64,000 nt of DNA from positions 561,869 through 625,868 of the forward strand of contig NZ_VEWL01000001.1 in assembly GCF_006376685.1 (NCBI RefSeq). The letters are read 5' to 3'. A model generated the notes under the pieces. That model did no database searches. It was not told the DNA's origin and saw only the letters and a program-made list of their open reading frames with translations. Position 1 is the first letter of the stretch. The number at the start of each line of letters is the position of its first letter. This document shows, one piece after another, positions 9,174 through 17,317 of the stretch. Source of the stretch: Ochrobactrum teleogrylli. GTDB taxonomy: Bacteria > Pseudomonadota > Alphaproteobacteria > Rhizobiales > Rhizobiaceae. Both the position numbers and the translations under genes were made by a program.

Positions 9174-9550
9174 GGCGATAGCTCACTGTTATAAAAGATA
9201 AATATCTCCGAGCATGATGGCTCGAAGCGGATTATTGGGATGTTTTCATGAAAGCGCTTGTCGAATTCGCTTGAGGCAAGCGACGAACCATCCCCCGGAG
9301 TCCTTCTGCGCTAGGCAGGACTCGAGGGCCTTTATCCCGCGATCGGTTGAACCCGATGGGGTATGGCGGCGAAACGGTTGTTCATAACACTAAACTTGGT
9401 GATATCGCTGCCAATGTCAAGAGCACGACGGTTGCGCGCGCCTCTGCCAGTGGCGTGGCGCGGGATTGGTGATATACAAAGCATGTTCCTTTTATGTTCG
9501 TTTGAGCAGGCTTCATCGAGTCGAAGCTGGGCCAGACGACGAAGCTGCGC
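9174..9550. other. Intergenic region between rnk and dinB
   Basis: 377 bp without a convincing gene. It holds the LexA box of dinB at 9485-9499 and a GC-rich stretch at about 9262-9365 with a clear hairpin: GAGTCCT at 9298-9304 pairs with AGGACTC at 9317-9323. The left half is transcribed as the rnk leader if rnk starts well upstream; a small RNA cannot be excluded. Confidence 0.5.
9485..9499 (+). promoter_or_regulatory. LexA (SOS) box upstream of dinB
   Basis: GTTCCTTTTATGTTC is an exact GTTC-N7-GTTC, the alphaproteobacterial LexA recognition sequence. It lies 52 bp before the first possible dinB start, a fitting distance for an operator overlapping the promoter. It predicts that this polymerase gene is DNA-damage inducible. 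Confidence 0.85.
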
Positions 9551-10903
9551 ATGTGGACGATGGTTGAGAATTTCGCCGGAAACAGTTCGGAGCAAGGCTT
9601 ATGTCGCGACTGCCTGTCGCTACAGAAGAGTGCTTCGGTGCGCCGGTGTTTTTCCTGCGGCAGCCCACGCCTGGTGCGACATCCGGAATTGTACAAGCTG
9701 ACGCTGGCGCATATCGATTGCGACGCCTTCTACGCTTCTGTTGAAAAGCGCGATAATCCTGAATTGCGCGACAAACCGCTCATCATCGGCGGCGGCAAGC
9801 GCGGCGTCGTTTCGACAGCGTGTTACCTCGCCCGTATTCATGGTGTGCGTTCGGCGATGCCGATGTTCAAGGCGCTGGAAGCCTGTCCCGAGGCGGTCGT
9901 TATCAAGCCTAATATGGAGAAATATGCCCGCGTGGGGCGCGAAGTGCGCCAGCTGATGCGTGATCTCACCCCATTGGTTGAGCCGCTTTCCATTGACGAA
10001 GCGTTTCTCGATCTCAGTGGCACGGAACGACTGCATAAGGCACCGCCCGCCGTGGTTCTCGCACGCTTTTCCAAGCGCGTGGAAAGCGAGATTGGAATCA
10101 GCGCATCCATCGGCCTGTCCTATTGCAAATATCTCGCCAAGGTGGCCTCCGATCTGGAAAAGCCGCGCGGGTTTTCCGTTATTGGAGAAGCCGAGGCGCT
10201 CGATTTTCTGCGCGATAAGCCGGTGAGCATGATCTGGGGCGTCGGCAAAGCATTTGCGGCCAAGCTGCAAAGCGACGGCATCCGTAGCATAGGCCAGCTC
10301 CAGACGATGGATGAAGGCGGGCTGATGAAGGCCTATGGCACCATGGGCCAGCGTCTCTATCGCCTGTCGCGGGGGCAGGATAGCCGACGGGTCGAGCCGG
10401 AACATGATATGAAAAGCGTTTCGGCGGAAACGACCTTCAGCACCGATCTTTCCACTGCGGCCGATCTGGTGCCTGTTTTGCGTGCGCTTGCAGAAAAAGT
10501 ATCGCGACGGCTCAAAGCAGGTGAAATTGCCGGGCGCACGGTTGTCCTCAAGCTCAAGACGCAGGACTTCAAGCTGCGCACCCGCAATCGCCAGCTTTCG
10601 GACCCGACTCAGCTGGCTGACCGCATTTTCCGCCATGGATTGCAGCTTCTGGAAAAGGAGCTGGACGGCACCAAATTCCGGCTGCTTGGAATCGGTGTCA
10701 GCGAGCTGTCCTCAAGCGACCGTGCCGACCCGCCGGATCTGGTGGACACGCAGGCCACAAAGCGCGCCGTCGCCGAAACCGCGATTGACCGCCTGCGCAA
10801 CAAGTTCGGGCTGAATGCGGTTGAGACCGGCTATACTTTCTCAAAAGGCAATCTCGCCCGCACGCAGACACCGTCCGATCGCGATCATGACGACCACGAC
10901 TAA
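9551..10903 (+). CDS. dinB: DNA polymerase IV (Y family) with N-terminal zinc ribbon
   Basis: A 450-aa error-prone translesion polymerase. The catalytic part has the metal-binding motif [15 protein letters not shown] near residue 55 and [11 protein letters not shown] near 145. A DNA-binding loop follows ([16 protein letters not shown], about 195), then helix-hairpin-helix and little-finger domains to about 420. Before the polymerase domain is an extra segment of about 50 residues with CRDC and CFSC, a four-Cys zinc-ribbon arrangement not found in Escherichia coli DinB (351 aa). Starts at 9551 or 9560 are both possible; both keep the Cys residues. A LexA box lies directly upstream. Confidence 0.92.
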   Translation: MWTMVENFAGNSSEQGLCRDCLSLQKSASVRRCFSCGSPRLVRHPELYKLTLAHIDCDAFYASVEKRDNPELRDKPLIIGGGKRGVVSTACYLARIHGVRSAMPMFKALEACPEAVVIKPNMEKYARVGREVRQLMRDLTPLVEPLSIDEAFLDLSGTERLHKAPPAVVLARFSKRVESEIGISASIGLSYCKYLAKVASDLEKPRGFSVIGEAEALDFLRDKPVSMIWGVGKAFAAKLQSDGIRSIGQLQTMDEGGLMKAYGTMGQRLYRLSRGQDSRRVEPEHDMKSVSAETTFSTDLSTAADLVPVLRALAEKVSRRLKAGEIAGRTVVLKLKTQDFKLRTRNRQLSDPTQLADRIFRHGLQLLEKELDGTKFRLLGIGVSELSSSDRADPPDLVDTQATKRAVAETAIDRLRNKFGLNAVETGYTFSKGNLARTQTPSDRDHDDHD

Positions 10904-11000
10904 GTGATCGGCGGCCTGACGGGAATCCACCGCGTGATCCGACTTGTTCCCGCGTCAGACTCACGGTTCAATTCCCGCAGCTAAAACATGGAGGTTAAAA

Positions 11001-11300
11001 ATGCTGACAGGCCCATTGTGTCGAGCAGGCCGCGCGCTCGTCGAGATTTCACGCGATAACCTCGCCAAACTATCCAAGGTGGATGCATCGGTTATCGAAG
11101 ATTTTGAACGAAAGATCGACAAGCCGTCCGCTGAAACGATCAATCAGCTACAAAGCGCGCTGGAAGATCTCGGCGCAGTTTTTATCCCGGAAGATGAACG
11201 CGGAGTTGGCGTTCGCTTGAAATTCACCGCCTCCGAAGCCAAACGCATAGCGATCCTCGAAGGCGAAGGCGGCATCATAGCCCAGGATGACGTCACCTGA
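11001..11300 (+). CDS. Small XRE-like DNA-binding protein
   Basis: A 99-aa protein with a degenerate helix-turn-helix of the Cro/XRE type in the first 60 residues (LVEISRDNLAKLSKVDASVI, then IDKPSAETINQLQSALE). A short C-terminal part has GVRLKFTASEAKR. Many Rhizobiales carry such small proteins with the pattern of binding helix followed by EDLGAVFIPEDE. The ATG at 11001 is preceded by GAGGT at 10991, which decides it over the in-frame upstream ATG at 10944. Regulatory target unknown. Confidence 0.75.
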   Translation: MLTGPLCRAGRALVEISRDNLAKLSKVDASVIEDFERKIDKPSAETINQLQSALEDLGAVFIPEDERGVGVRLKFTASEAKRIAILEGEGGIIAQDDVT

Positions 11301-11426
11301 CACATTGGTGCCGTGGCCGTTCAAACAGCCGTTGGGACGGCAAACGCCGGATTTCGTTTTGATACACTATCTGCAGGCATAAGCATTAAGGCAGAACTCT
11401 CTTGCGGGAGAGCACATGTGAGCGTC

Positions 11427-11446
11427 TGCCCCGCCTAAACGGGGCA
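11427..11446 (-). terminator. Possible terminator hairpin of the 69-aa secreted protein gene
   Basis: TGCCCCG / CGGGGCA stem with a 6-nt loop, 7 bp beyond the gene end on the minus strand. There is no clear T-run, so it may be a 3-prime stability hairpin. Confidence 0.45.
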
Positions 11447-11452
11447 AATCAT

Positions 11453-11662
11453 TCAACCGCCGAAAATGGTCCGTCCACCGCTGAAACCCGATCCCGAACT
11501 GGTCGTAAATCCGCTCCTGTTCTTGCCGCCCGCGACAATGACCCCGGTAGATTTATCGGACTTTACCGTCTGGGTATCCAGGTTTCCGTTCGTTGGCGCG
11601 GCCGCAAATGCAGTTCCTGCCGTCATGAATGCACCAACGGCTAACAAAGCTATGGTCTTCAT
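11453..11662 (-). CDS. Small secreted Gly/Ser/Thr-rich protein
   Basis: A 69-aa protein with a typical Sec signal peptide (MKTIALLAVGAFMTAGTAFA, cleavage predicted after AFA or shortly after). The mature chain is only about 48 residues, rich in Gly, Ser and Thr and ending SGGRTIFGG. The AAAGGAGGAACG Shine-Dalgarno is near-perfect, which supports a real and well-translated gene. I do not recognise a family; a periplasmic or exported role follows only from the signal peptide. Confidence 0.65.
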   Translation of the reverse strand: MKTIALLAVGAFMTAGTAFAAAPTNGNLDTQTVKSDKSTGVIVAGGKNRSGFTTSSGSGFSGGRTIFGG

Positions 11663-11993
11663 CGTTCCTCCTTTGCTGGCCCCGCCAGCTGACGCCGATA
11701 TACGATGAGATCATGCGGGCGCTGACGCACAATCCGGCGTTTAGAAAACGCCAGATTTGGCCTCGATGATATACGGCACATGCCGTATTTCGGCATCTAG
11801 ACGCCCTCCACAGTATTGAAATTTCAGTCAGTTACTAAGCCGGGGCGAACATATTGCGGAGGCTGAGAGCCAAAAGACGGCATGGTTTGCCACACCCGAT
11901 CAAAGTGCGGCAGAACACCGTGTGAATAGATTGCCACACCCAAGAAAATAAAACCTTGGATATCAACCGCTTACAGTGATTTTGAGAAAGAGA
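11663..11993. other. Intergenic region with two inverted repeats
   Basis: About 330 bp without a supported gene, upstream of the 69-aa gene on the minus strand. It holds GGCGTTT-AGA-AAACGCC at 11736-11752 and the perfect palindrome ATACGGCA-CA-TGCCGTAT at 11771-11788. The rest is featureless to my eye. Confidence 0.5.
11771..11788. promoter_or_regulatory. Perfect 18-bp palindrome, possible operator
   Basis: Arms ATACGGCA and TGCCGTAT are separated by CA. The dyad lies 109 bp upstream of the 69-aa secreted protein gene (minus strand). The regulator is unknown. Confidence 0.4.
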
Positions 11994-12067
11994 TGGAGGC
12001 CTCGCCCGGAATCGAACCGGGGTGCAAGGATTTGCAGTCCTCTGCGTAACCACTCCGCCACGAGGCC
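11994..12067 (-). tRNA. tRNA-Cys (GCA)
   Basis: The minus strand folds as a 74-nt tRNA: acceptor GGCCTCG pairing with CGAGGCC, discriminator T, encoded CCA at 11994-11996, anticodon loop CTGCAAA with anticodon GCA, and the T-loop sequence GGTTCGATTCC. All four arms can be drawn. A promoter lies just upstream (12114-12141). Confidence 0.95.
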
Positions 12068-12113
12068 TTCCTGAGAGCGTTTCCAAATCAATTGGTTCGG
12101 CTCTGCGCAGTTC

Positions 12114-12141
12114 CAATATTGATCCCTGCCCACTTCGTCAA
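12114..12141 (-). promoter_or_regulatory. Promoter of tRNA-Cys
   Basis: On the minus strand CTTGACG (-35 TTGACG at 12136-12141) and ATATTG (-10 at 12114-12119) are separated by 16 nt. The -10 lies about 47 nt before the tRNA 5-prime end, leaving a short leader. Confidence 0.6.
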
Positions 12142-12285
12142 GCGATTCGAGCCCTTTGTGTAAAAAATCCTTGGTGTTTTCTCTTGGCCTACGAATGAAC
12201 GCCTGCGGCCAGTGTGATTGAGGAATTTTAGAACATTACAATCTGTTAACGCATTGGAAAGGACAAGCTGTGCAACAATAAGCCC

Positions 12286-12471
12286 ATGAGACAGGCCTCG
12301 ACATGGAGACGAGTGAAGCACGCGGCTTGCTTCGTTTTGCGCGTGGCCATGCTGGCCGCCCCCATTCTGCTGGCGTTAGCGGCTTTGACTATGGTGACCA
12401 ATCCGGACGGCAACAAGCCGCCGGTTCCCGACAAGGGTGTCTCCGGCGCAACCGCGCCGACCGGAAATTGA
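12286..12471 (+). CDS. Possible small membrane protein (61 aa)
   Basis: An ORF of 61 codons: a basic N-terminus, one hydrophobic helix (about 15-37: FVLRVAMLAAPILLALAAL) and a Pro/Gly-rich tail ending GVSGATAPTGN. The positive-inside rule places the tail outside the cytoplasm. No good Shine-Dalgarno precedes the ATG, so it is uncertain. A family is not recognised. Confidence 0.35.
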   Translation: MRQASTWRRVKHAACFVLRVAMLAAPILLALAALTMVTNPDGNKPPVPDKGVSGATAPTGN

Positions 12472-12584
12472 TCCCTCGTCGGCAATCTGACGTTACAAAT
12501 TGCAACAGCTGGAAACCTCGCTGCCGAATCCTGGATTGAAATGGCCTGTAGAGTGCCGCAATCGTTCAATTGCGGAGATGATTT

Positions 12585-12692
12585 ATGGCCAAGCTGCAGT
12601 TCTTTTTTGCAAAGGCCTTGCCCTATATGGGAACAGGCTTCATGCTCGTCAATTTTCTGGCTTTGCTTTACGCCGTCACCATACGCGGATGA
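12585..12692 (+). CDS. Possible 35-aa single-helix membrane protein
   Basis: A 36-codon frame beginning MAKLQFFFAKALPYMG. The chain is almost wholly hydrophobic from residue 17 to 32, preceded by two Lys and ended by Arg-Gly, the make-up of a small single-span membrane protein. GGAG at 12574-12577 lies 7 nt before the ATG, and a terminator-like hairpin follows 24 nt after the stop. That combination of start signal, helix and terminator supports it despite its size. Function unknown. Confidence 0.5.
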   Translation: MAKLQFFFAKALPYMGTGFMLVNFLALLYAVTIRG

Positions 12693-12715
12693 TTTCATGA
12701 CGATTAGAAGCGAAA

Positions 12716-12740
12716 AGGGCGCCGTAGCGCCCTCTTTCAT
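12716..12740. terminator. Bidirectional terminator-like hairpin
   Basis: AGGGCGC / GCGCCCT stem with a 4-nt loop (CGTA), preceded by AAAA and followed by CTTTCATTT. It lies between the 35-aa gene (+) and the end of the COG4315-type gene (minus), whose last codons it slightly overlaps. Confidence 0.6.
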
Positions 12741-13108
12741 TTGACGACGTGCCAGACGCCGCCCTTGCCGTCGCCTTTAACGTCACCCATCTTCATGTCA
12801 TCGTGGTAACGATAAAGCGGCATTCCCTTGTAAGCCCACATATCCTTGCCGTCCGTGGCTTTGACGACAGAAAAGTCGCCGTCCGATTTTGCGCCTTTGT
12901 CGGCATGAAATGCAGGCCACATCTTCAGGCATTTGGCATCGCAGGACGATTTACCGCCTTCGTCCTTGTCAAACGTATAGAGCGTCATGCCCTTCGGTGT
13001 GGTCAGTATTTTGCCGGACTGGCTATCCATCATCTTGGCAGGTTCGGCTGCAAACGCGCCAGCCGTCGATAGCGCGACCAATCCGATCGCTAGAATCATC
13101 GTTTTCAC
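12737..13108 (-). CDS. Secreted COG4315-type protein (lipoprotein_15 repeats)
   Basis: A 123-aa protein with a Sec signal peptide (about 1-20, ending AFA-AEP). It has two copies of the Yx(F/Y)xxD pattern of the COG4315/PF03640 family: LYTFDKDEGGKSSCDAKCLK (about 43-62) and LYRYHDDMKMGDVKGDG (about 98-114). The first repeat has a CxxxC pair and W64 in the usual places. There is no lipobox Cys, so it is soluble in the periplasm. The family is often found near haem/copper or electron-transfer functions, but no function is proven. The start is a GTG preceded by AAGGAGGATATGCC. Confidence 0.8.
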   Translation of the reverse strand: MKTMILAIGLVALSTAGAFAAEPAKMMDSQSGKILTTPKGMTLYTFDKDEGGKSSCDAKCLKMWPAFHADKGAKSDGDFSVVKATDGKDMWAYKGMPLYRYHDDMKMGDVKGDGKGGVWHVVK

Positions 13109-13230
13109 GGCATATCCTCCTTGGTTCGGAAGACAGGCTTATGATCGTTATAGTTCCGCCTGCTCTTCCGATCAGGAGTGTGCGCCCCGTTGCAGCCCGA
13201 AATATGGCGCTGCGCTTCGGAAGCAAAGAA

Positions 13231-13638
13231 TCAATTAGCCGGAACCGGACAACTGAGATCACCCTCTTCGCAGCTTAGATAAGTCCGCAGTTGCTTATTG
13301 CGCTGCTCTGTCAGGTCAGTTTTGCAGCTGGCAACAAGCATCGGATAGATGCTGCCGCCGGAAGAATTGCCCGCATTGAAACCGCATTCGGCATCTCTGA
13401 ATGCAATCCATGCGCGCTGGGCTTTGACAAACCGCGCCTTTCCATCGGCGTCATCGGCAAGACGCTTCTGGATTTCCTTGAAGCTGGCGTTGAGCTTCTT
13501 ATCAGCAGCAGAAAAATCATCGCCAGCGCATTGGGTCATCGTGGCCTGATCTTGCGCATTGGCGCATTTTTTAGAGGCCGCCGTCGCAGGCAGACAAAGA
13601 AAAAGCGAAGCAAGACCAACAGCTGCAATCCGTAGCAT
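13231..13638 (-). CDS. LprI/DUF1311 domain secreted protein
   Basis: A 135-aa protein with a Sec signal peptide (about 1-20, ending ATAA) and a DUF1311 (LprI N-terminal) domain. The domain shows the typical C.NAQ....MTQCAGDDFSAADKKLN start, a KAQRAWIAFRDAEC signature and further Cys residues that can pair as disulfides. Related proteins inhibit host lysozyme (LprI of Mycobacterium), which makes periplasmic protection a possibility, not a conclusion. ATG at 13638 with GGGAGAAT upstream; an adjoining TTG would add one residue. Confidence 0.8.
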   Translation of the reverse strand: MLRIAAVGLASLFLCLPATAASKKCANAQDQATMTQCAGDDFSAADKKLNASFKEIQKRLADDADGKARFVKAQRAWIAFRDAECGFNAGNSSGGSIYPMLVASCKTDLTEQRNKQLRTYLSCEEGDLSCPVPAN

Positions 13639-13764
13639 CAATATTCTCCCAAGCGTGACAGTTCCTTTTCAAAAAAAGTATAGCTATGTCAGTTTTAAAT
13701 GCACATGAAACCGCTAAATTAGGTTAACCGATAAGACGCACACGGAACATCTTCCGGAAGTGGC

Positions 13765-13947
13765 TTATCGCGCGCCCTCATCTGCGGCTTTTCTTTCAAT
13801 CCAGTCCCGTGCTGCCTGCCAGCTGCCGAACGCCATTCGCTGATTGTGCAGCGCGTAGGCGATCCAGCGTTCCTCGGGGTTTTCGCTGTCTTCAGGCATG
13901 ATGGTGCCGATGCGATTACCATGACTGTCATGCACAGGATAAATCAT
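13765..13947 (-). CDS. Small conserved-looking hypothetical protein (60 aa)
   Basis: A 60-aa soluble protein beginning MIYPVHDSHGNRIGTI. It is polar and rich in Trp and Glu, with WIAYALHNQRMAFGSWQAAR in the second half forming a probable helix. GGGAGGGAGC 5 nt before the ATG is a strong ribosome binding site. I do not recognise a family. Confidence 0.55.
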   Translation of the reverse strand: MIYPVHDSHGNRIGTIMPEDSENPEERWIAYALHNQRMAFGSWQAARDWIERKAADEGAR

Positions 13948-14089
13948 CGAAGCTCCCTCCCCGGAGGTTCCGCGTCGGCATTGTTTACGGGCCGACCTTT
14001 CTGTTTATTGTTTGCGCTCTCGATTGCCAGAGCCGGACGAGCAGTTATTATTGCCCCCACTATTCAGGGGTTAGGTGGAGACATAAACA

Positions 14090-14884
14090 ATGCTCGCGAC
14101 GTTTCTAGAATTTCCCACCTATGCCGTCTTTTTGTTTTTCATAGCTTTTGCTCTTATACTATTCGCTATCGGCTATTGCGCGCTACGATATCTCAATGTG
14201 CACGCCAAACACGATATTTTTTCCATACCTGCACCGGCCTTTCTCGGAACGATTGCAACCGCATGGGCGCTTTCCATTGGCTTTGTCGCTGCCGACGCAT
14301 GGTCGCTCAATTCTCGCGCCGATTTTTCCGTGAGCAAGGAGCGCTCTGCCATCCACCGATTGCTGGATACAGCTAACCCCATGGTTCTCAACGATGAGGA
14401 ACTAAAGACTGCGGTGCTCAACTATCGCACCATCGTGGTCGACGATGAATGGGGACGACGGAACAACACGGCTTCGACATTGGAAGTGGATCACGCGATT
14501 CTGGAGATTCGCGCCATGGTCCAAAAGATTGCGCTTTCGGGCCTGCCCGGTCCGATTGTCTCGCAACTCGTCAATGATTTTGACGAACTTCAGGATGCCC
14601 GTAATGAGCGATTGGCGGTGGCGAGCGCGTCGATCGACGAATCCAAGTGGTATCTCGTCCTTTTCCTGACCCTGCTGACAGCCATCACGATTGCTTCGGT
14701 CCATGCCGACCGACCGCTTGCCGGGCGGCGTGCCCTGATCCTCTACGTGCTCACAGCCACGATCAGTCTTTGGATATTGGCAAACCACGCAAATCCCTAT
14801 GTCGGGATGGGGGATCTCAAACCGGACCTGCTCTTCTCCGCACAACGGCATTCTGCGGCTCCAGCGCAGCCCGCTGGCTCGTGA
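14090..14884 (+). CDS. DUF4239 (bestrophin-like) membrane protein
   Basis: A 264-aa inner-membrane protein of the DUF4239 family, which is distantly similar to bestrophin channels. Helices lie at about 10-33 and 50-70, a long helical cytoplasmic or periplasmic domain at 75-180, and two helices at about 187-207 and 215-235. FLGTIATAWALSIGFVAADAW in helix 2 and ERSAIHRLL just after are typical for the family. GGTGGAGAC precedes the ATG. No neighbour suggests a substrate. Confidence 0.75.
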   Translation: MLATFLEFPTYAVFLFFIAFALILFAIGYCALRYLNVHAKHDIFSIPAPAFLGTIATAWALSIGFVAADAWSLNSRADFSVSKERSAIHRLLDTANPMVLNDEELKTAVLNYRTIVVDDEWGRRNNTASTLEVDHAILEIRAMVQKIALSGLPGPIVSQLVNDFDELQDARNERLAVASASIDESKWYLVLFLTLLTAITIASVHADRPLAGRRALILYVLTATISLWILANHANPYVGMGDLKPDLLFSAQRHSAAPAQPAGS

Positions 14885-15150
14885 ACCATCTCTGGACTGG
14901 GGATTGCGGAAAAATCGACTGAACGCTCTCCTGCGCCTGCCTGAAGCCATCAGCATTCAATGACGGTTCTGCGGCCCAATGTGCCACTGCGGCGAAGTGA
15001 TTCGCGCTCTGCACGTGACGATTTAAAGATGGAGAAATTTGCCTGAACTGAAACGGGTAAAACGCCGTTCAGTCACAGTCCATTGCTAATGCAATGCTTG
15101 ACTAGTTTTGTGCAAGTGATTGAGATATTAAGCAACTTCAGCAATTGAAG

Positions 15151-15225
15151 TGGCTCCCCGGGCCGGATTCGAACCAGCGACCAACCGGTTAACAGCCGGT
15201 TGCTCTACCACTGAGCTACCGGGGA
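15151..15225 (-). tRNA. tRNA-Asn (GTT)
   Basis: The 75-nt minus-strand tRNA has acceptor TCCCCGG pairing with CCGGGGA, discriminator G, encoded CCA (15151-15153), anticodon loop CTGTTAA with anticodon GTT, and T-loop GGTTCGAATCC. All arms fold. Confidence 0.95.
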
Positions 15226-15254
15226 ACAGGTGCTCGTTGCGTCAGCGATGTGGC

Positions 15255-15283
15255 GTATAGCAAAAGGATTTCGGGTTTGCAAA
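15255..15283 (-). promoter_or_regulatory. Promoter of tRNA-Asn
   Basis: On the minus strand TTTGCA (15278-15283) and CTATAC (15255-15260) are separated by 17 nt and sit 30 nt upstream of the tRNA. The site lies inside the longest possible reading of the next gene, which argues for the shorter start of that gene. Confidence 0.5.
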
Positions 15284-15393
15284 GGGCAAAATCGTATTTT
15301 TTCCAACTTTTTGCATCTGCCTCACGAAACCCTATATTCTCTGGGACATTCAGACGTAAAAAATATGCAGCAGCTGTGGAGAGACCTGGTCCA

Positions 15394-15690
15394 GTGAACG
15401 AAGAAACGAACCCCAAAGCGCCCCGCAAGGTCATTTTGATTCTTGGTCGGCGAATCCCGATTCCCCAATCGGTGATGATGCGCCGCATGTTGGGCGGCAC
15501 TCTGGTGGCCGGTGGTGCACTGGGTTTTCTTCCTGTGCTGGGTTTTTGGATGCTTCCGCTTGGCCTGATCGTGCTTTCTCACGATTCTCACCGGGTTCGT
15601 CGTATCCGCCGGCGCAGCGAAATCTACATCTGGCGCAAATGGGTGCGCCGCAACGCGTCCTCAAATGCCAATGGTGGCACGGGAAACTGA
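15394..15690 (+). CDS. Small membrane protein (PGPGW-like)
   Basis: A 98-aa protein whose centre has a glycine-rich hydrophobic hairpin (about 35-65: RRMLGGTLVAGGALGFLPVLGFWMLPLGLIVL). Its C-terminus is strongly basic, with several RR pairs, and cytoplasmic. This matches small PGPGW-type inner-membrane proteins of Rhizobiales, function unknown. The GTG at 15394, with GAGAGACC upstream, is chosen because the longer frame from 15250 runs through the tRNA-Asn promoter. Confidence 0.65.
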   Translation: MNEETNPKAPRKVILILGRRIPIPQSVMMRRMLGGTLVAGGALGFLPVLGFWMLPLGLIVLSHDSHRVRRIRRRSEIYIWRKWVRRNASSNANGGTGN

Positions 15691-15747
15691 TATCTCGCGC
15701 CGTTGCAGGCCTGAGCGCTCAACAGAATCAACGCGATAGAAACGACA

Positions 15748-15770
15748 TGGCCCGGCATGAAGCCGGGCCA
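15748..15770. terminator. Bidirectional terminator-like hairpin
   Basis: TGGCCCGGC / GCCGGGCCA, a 9-bp stem with a 5-nt loop, lies between two convergent genes (ends at 15690 and 15798). There is no strong T-run on either side. Confidence 0.6.
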
Positions 15771-15797
15771 ATCCGAGTCCGCGTATCAGTTGATGGT

Positions 15798-16700
15798 TCA
15801 GGACAGATTCTTCCGCCGCTGCGCGTAACTGCGCCGCCGGACTTCTCCCGGCGTCAGATGGCGATATTTGCGAAGCGCAGTCGTCATGTGGCTCTGGCTG
15901 GAGAAACCCAACGTGGCGGCAAGCTCACTCAAGGATATATCGGTCTCGCGCAGGCATCGCTCGGCTTCGTCCAGCCGCAGTCGCATCAGATATTGATGTG
16001 GTGTGAGACCGAAGCTTGCGCGAAAACAGGTTGCAAAATGGCCCGCTGAAATCCCGATCAGGGATGCCATGTCCGGCACAGATACCTGCTGGCGATAATT
16101 TTCCCTGAGATAATTCTCAATCTGCCGGCAGGCATAATTGCTGAGCCCAAACTGTTGTTTGTTGCTACCGCGGGCGATAGACGCATTGCGCACCAGCACG
16201 CCTGTCAGCACCGTGCGGAACGCATCCATATAGGTGCTGCTTACATGAGGTGATACTTGTAGCTCGCCCCAAAGGATCTGCGCCAGTTGCAGGCACTGTC
16301 TGTTGGAAAAATGAATTGGCGTCCAGCTATGGGTAGCTTCTTCGCTTTCTTCCGCCGAGAAGAACGACGTGTCGAGCGTCACCGTCAGATGCGCGGTATT
16401 TTTGGGCCACACGATTGCGCAGCTCATGTGAGCGGGAATGATGAACGTCATACCTGCCGGGCAATTGATGGTCTCCTCAGGCCCCTCAAAGGGCTTCCAT
16501 CTCAACCCGCGCACCATTTCGAGCACGATGATGGCTATGGTTTCGAGCGAGTGATACGTCCTCTCGCCAATGTCTGAAAACCCGTAATCGATATCGGGTT
16601 TGCCACCGCCATCCAGCGATGCCAGCTGCATTGCGTTGATTACTGGCGATGGATCATAAGTCGATAAATTCATTGAATTATTCTTCATGACTATGCTCAT
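15798..16700 (-). CDS. AraC-family transcriptional regulator
   Basis: A 300-aa regulator with a cupin-like ligand-binding N-terminal half and a C-terminal double helix-turn-helix (about 195-290). In the latter, VPDMASLIGISAGHFATCFR and ISLSELAATLGFSSQSHMTT are the two recognition helices and TPGEVRR the end of the domain. The ATG at 16700 is preceded by GAGGATAAT; an ORF start 51 nt further out has no ribosome binding site. It is divergent from the ABC importer operon and so its likely controller. The inducer is unknown. Confidence 0.82.
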   Translation of the reverse strand: MSIVMKNNSMNLSTYDPSPVINAMQLASLDGGGKPDIDYGFSDIGERTYHSLETIAIIVLEMVRGLRWKPFEGPEETINCPAGMTFIIPAHMSCAIVWPKNTAHLTVTLDTSFFSAEESEEATHSWTPIHFSNRQCLQLAQILWGELQVSPHVSSTYMDAFRTVLTGVLVRNASIARGSNKQQFGLSNYACRQIENYLRENYRQQVSVPDMASLIGISAGHFATCFRASFGLTPHQYLMRLRLDEAERCLRETDISLSELAATLGFSSQSHMTTALRKYRHLTPGEVRRRSYAQRRKNLS

Positions 16701-17317
16701 ATTATCCTCAATCATCAAACCGAAAAAAAGAATAAATATTGGGAGCGCCACGGGTTTAATGGAACGGACTCGAAACCTGTATTCCCCCTGGGTTTTAGAA
16801 AATCAAAACGGCCTTCCCTCAAAAACCGTGTGAATGCCGCAAATCAATCTTTAGTTGCAATTGTAAGATTATGCAACCGAATTATTGAAGCCGGACAAAA
16901 CGCGTTGCGGCACGGAATAAGGCTCCGTTGTTGCATCCTCCCTTTGCTCTTATTAGCAGCATCTCATCTAAATCAGGCGGATATTGGGGCTGTTGCACGC
17001 CATTGCATTTTTGCATCCATTGAAAACCGAAATGCAGCGCGGTTTGGGCTTCCATGGCGGCTCATTCATCAAGCTTAAACAATGGACCGGCCCTGTCCGA
17101 ATTGAATGCAAAGCTGTCCACCTCGGTCGCGCTGCGTCACATCGCTGTAATAAAAGCCTATTAAACAGGGGGCAACGATGTGGGGGTGCATTCGCGCTGT
17201 TTCTGCATTGGAACTGTTTTTGCCGCTTGTCGAGGTCTCATAAAGATGTTTCAATCTGAATTGCACGGCTGTGCAGAAAAAATAAAAGCAGCCGGCGATC
17301 CTGGGGAGGAGACGCCT
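16701..17317. other. Intergenic region between AraC regulator and ABC operon
   Basis: 617 bp, more AT-rich than its surroundings and without a supported gene; short frames here lack ribosome binding sites and homology. The promoters of both divergent units must lie in it. I see only weak repeats (TGCAATTG...ATGCAA near 16857-16878, TGCATTTTTGCAT near 17005) and no clear terminator or tRNA. Confidence 0.45.

Noticed and set aside
10931-10985. tRNA-like T-loop sequence GGTTCAATTCCCGC after dinB
   Set aside because: It looks like the 3-prime end of a tRNA, but no anticodon or D-arm can be drawn and no integrase is nearby, so an attachment site or tRNA remnant is not supported.
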